Assembly (NCBI GenBank): GCA_035689165.1
Contig: DASSLZ010000350.1
Location: 1-24,551 of the forward strand
Reading direction: 5' to 3'
Origin: DASQJL01 sp035689165
GTDB taxonomy: Bacteria > Eisenbacteria > RBG-16-71-46 > SZUA-252
Length of the DNA: 24,551 nucleotides
The notes under the pieces are model-generated. The model was not told where the DNA came from and searched no databases. It saw nothing but the letters and a program-made list of their open reading frames with translations. A program made the translations under genes and the position numbers. Positions 23,993 through 24,551 of this stretch are shown here, piece by piece (position 1 is the first letter of the stretch; each line of letters begins with the position of its first letter).

Positions 23993-24017
23993 CGAAACGT
24001 CATGCTGGGCGGCCGCG

Positions 24018-24551
24018 CTAGATCGGCAGCCAATAGGTGATCTTGGCGAGCAGCGTGTTCTCGGGCTCGTTCCGGAACAGGGTGCGCGTCCCGAGGCCGT
24101 TCTCGAACCGGTTCGGATCGATCGAGAACATCGAACGGTCCTCGAAGCGCTCGCGGCTCTGCTTCCAGACGAGGAAGAAGGTGCTCCCCGGGCGGTACTG
24201 CCACCGGTAGACCACGTTCACGTTCATCGACGAGTAGCTGAAATCGTTGTCGCGGAAATCGTAGGGCGTCGTGGGGTTGTTGCTCGCGTCCACGTTGTGC
24301 CCGGCGTAGTTCACGAAGTCGTAGCTGTCGGCCCGCGCCAGCTCCCGCGCCCGGGAGTACTTGCCCACCGTCAGGAACGGCTCCGCGTAGATCTCGAGCG
24401 ACTGGTTGCGCGTGAAGAGAACGCTGGATCGCAGCGTGACCGACGCCGTCTGCTGGTGAATGTCCCCGAAGATGTAGGAGATTCCCCCGATCCCCTGCCC
24501 GCCGAAGATCGAGACGGGGCGCTGGTCTAAGTACTGCGTGTCGTCGTAGCG
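24018..24551 (-). CDS. DUF5916-like outer-membrane protein, C-terminal part
   Basis: The frame is open from the window edge (177 residues visible) to a TAG at 24018. The visible part is made of beta strands typical of an outer-membrane barrel: SIFGGQGIGGISYIFGD, SVTLRSSVLFTRNQSLEIYAEPFLTVG, NVNVVYRWQYRPGSTFFLVWKQSRE and the ending TLLAKITYWLPI. The YRPGS-FFLVW motif and WLP ending are what I associate with DUF5916 proteins, which usually carry an N-terminal carbohydrate-binding CBM9-like domain outside this window. The in-frame GTG at 24368 is internal and not the start, since the barrel pattern continues upstream of it. The function is not known to me. Confidence 0.78.
   Translation of the reverse strand, partial: RYDDTQYLDQRPVSIFGGQGIGGISYIFGDIHQQTASVTLRSSVLFTRNQSLEIYAEPFLTVGKYSRARELARADSYDFVNYAGHNVDASNNPTTPYDFRDNDFSYSSMNVNVVYRWQYRPGSTFFLVWKQSRERFEDRSMFSIDPNRFENGLGTRTLFRNEPENTLLAKITYWLPI

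Larger units (their letters stand above)
23733..24017 (-). other. GC-rich leader between DUF5916 gene and prepilin gene
   Basis: These 285 bases hold no convincing gene but contain at least three strong inverted repeats and one imperfect direct repeat, listed separately. A 48-codon open frame (24003 to 23857) runs through them and reads GLPGLPGPNGPP in part, but it has no ribosome binding site. I see no match to the c-di-GMP (GEMM) riboswitch core, although such riboswitches are known ahead of pilin genes. Confidence 0.6.

Noticed and set aside
23733..24017. c-di-GMP (GEMM) riboswitch ahead of the prepilin
   Set aside because: I looked for the conserved GGGCAAACC and GACGCAAAGCC blocks and found neither; the nearest strings differ at too many positions.
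23070..24530. A 486-codon plus-strand frame covering the prepilin and DUF5916 genes
   Set aside because: It crosses two genes with recognisable products on the other strand and has no protein family features.
1..24551. Mobile elements, CRISPR arrays, tRNA or rRNA genes
   Set aside because: I saw no transposase or integrase motif, no regularly spaced repeat-spacer pattern and no cloverleaf or rRNA-like stretch.

Overview
This window comes from a GC-rich, Gram-negative, diderm bacterium. That is shown by an outer-membrane porin, two lipoprotein signals, SecDF, a type IV prepilin and a C-terminal piece of an outer-membrane-type DUF5916 protein. The pairing of DUF4159 with a DUF4175-like protein, the DUF5916 protein and a Bacteroidetes-type 'asparagine synthetase B' relative suggest an uncultured FCB-like lineage such as Eisenbacteria or Gemmatimonadota. 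This placement is inference from family memory; no marker gene settles it. No mobile element, CRISPR array, tRNA or rRNA was recognised.

Region 1 (1-10300) is a phosphate-acquisition island. A plus-strand operon encodes an outer-membrane porin, two tandem PstS phosphate-binding proteins (one soluble, one a lipoprotein) and the permeases PstC and PstA. It converges on a minus-strand operon, transcribed phoB-phoR-pstB-phoU, so the ATPase of the transporter is on the opposite strand from its permeases. Three intergenic sites each carry four tandem 11-bp units with a G-T-T-A-C-like core: before the porin, before pstB (overlapping the phoR stop codon) and before phoB. I read these as Pho boxes bound by PhoB, which would make the island one self-regulated circuit. 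A hypothetical exported protein lies upstream.

Region 2 (10205-14326) starts with a good sigma70-like promoter and encodes SecD and SecF. A small exported protein and a calcineurin-like metallophosphoesterase follow.

Region 3 (14383-20625) is the most system-like part: a DUF4159 protein, a very large membrane protein with a coiled coil of about 500 residues (DUF4175-like), an exported TPR-like protein, and an exported protein related to those annotated 'asparagine synthetase B' in Bacteroidetes. The last three are linked by GTGA stop/start overlaps, so they are probably made together and act in the cell envelope. The last gene carries an apparent one-base deletion in a G run.

Region 4 (20663-24551) has an extended-SDR epimerase-like protein, an M28-family lipoprotein peptidase and, on the minus strand, a prepilin. 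The prepilin has a GC-rich, hairpin-filled leader of about 285 bases, and upstream of it lies the 3' end of a DUF5916 gene that runs off the window. The peptidase and prepilin genes converge so tightly that their stop codons share a CTAG palindrome.
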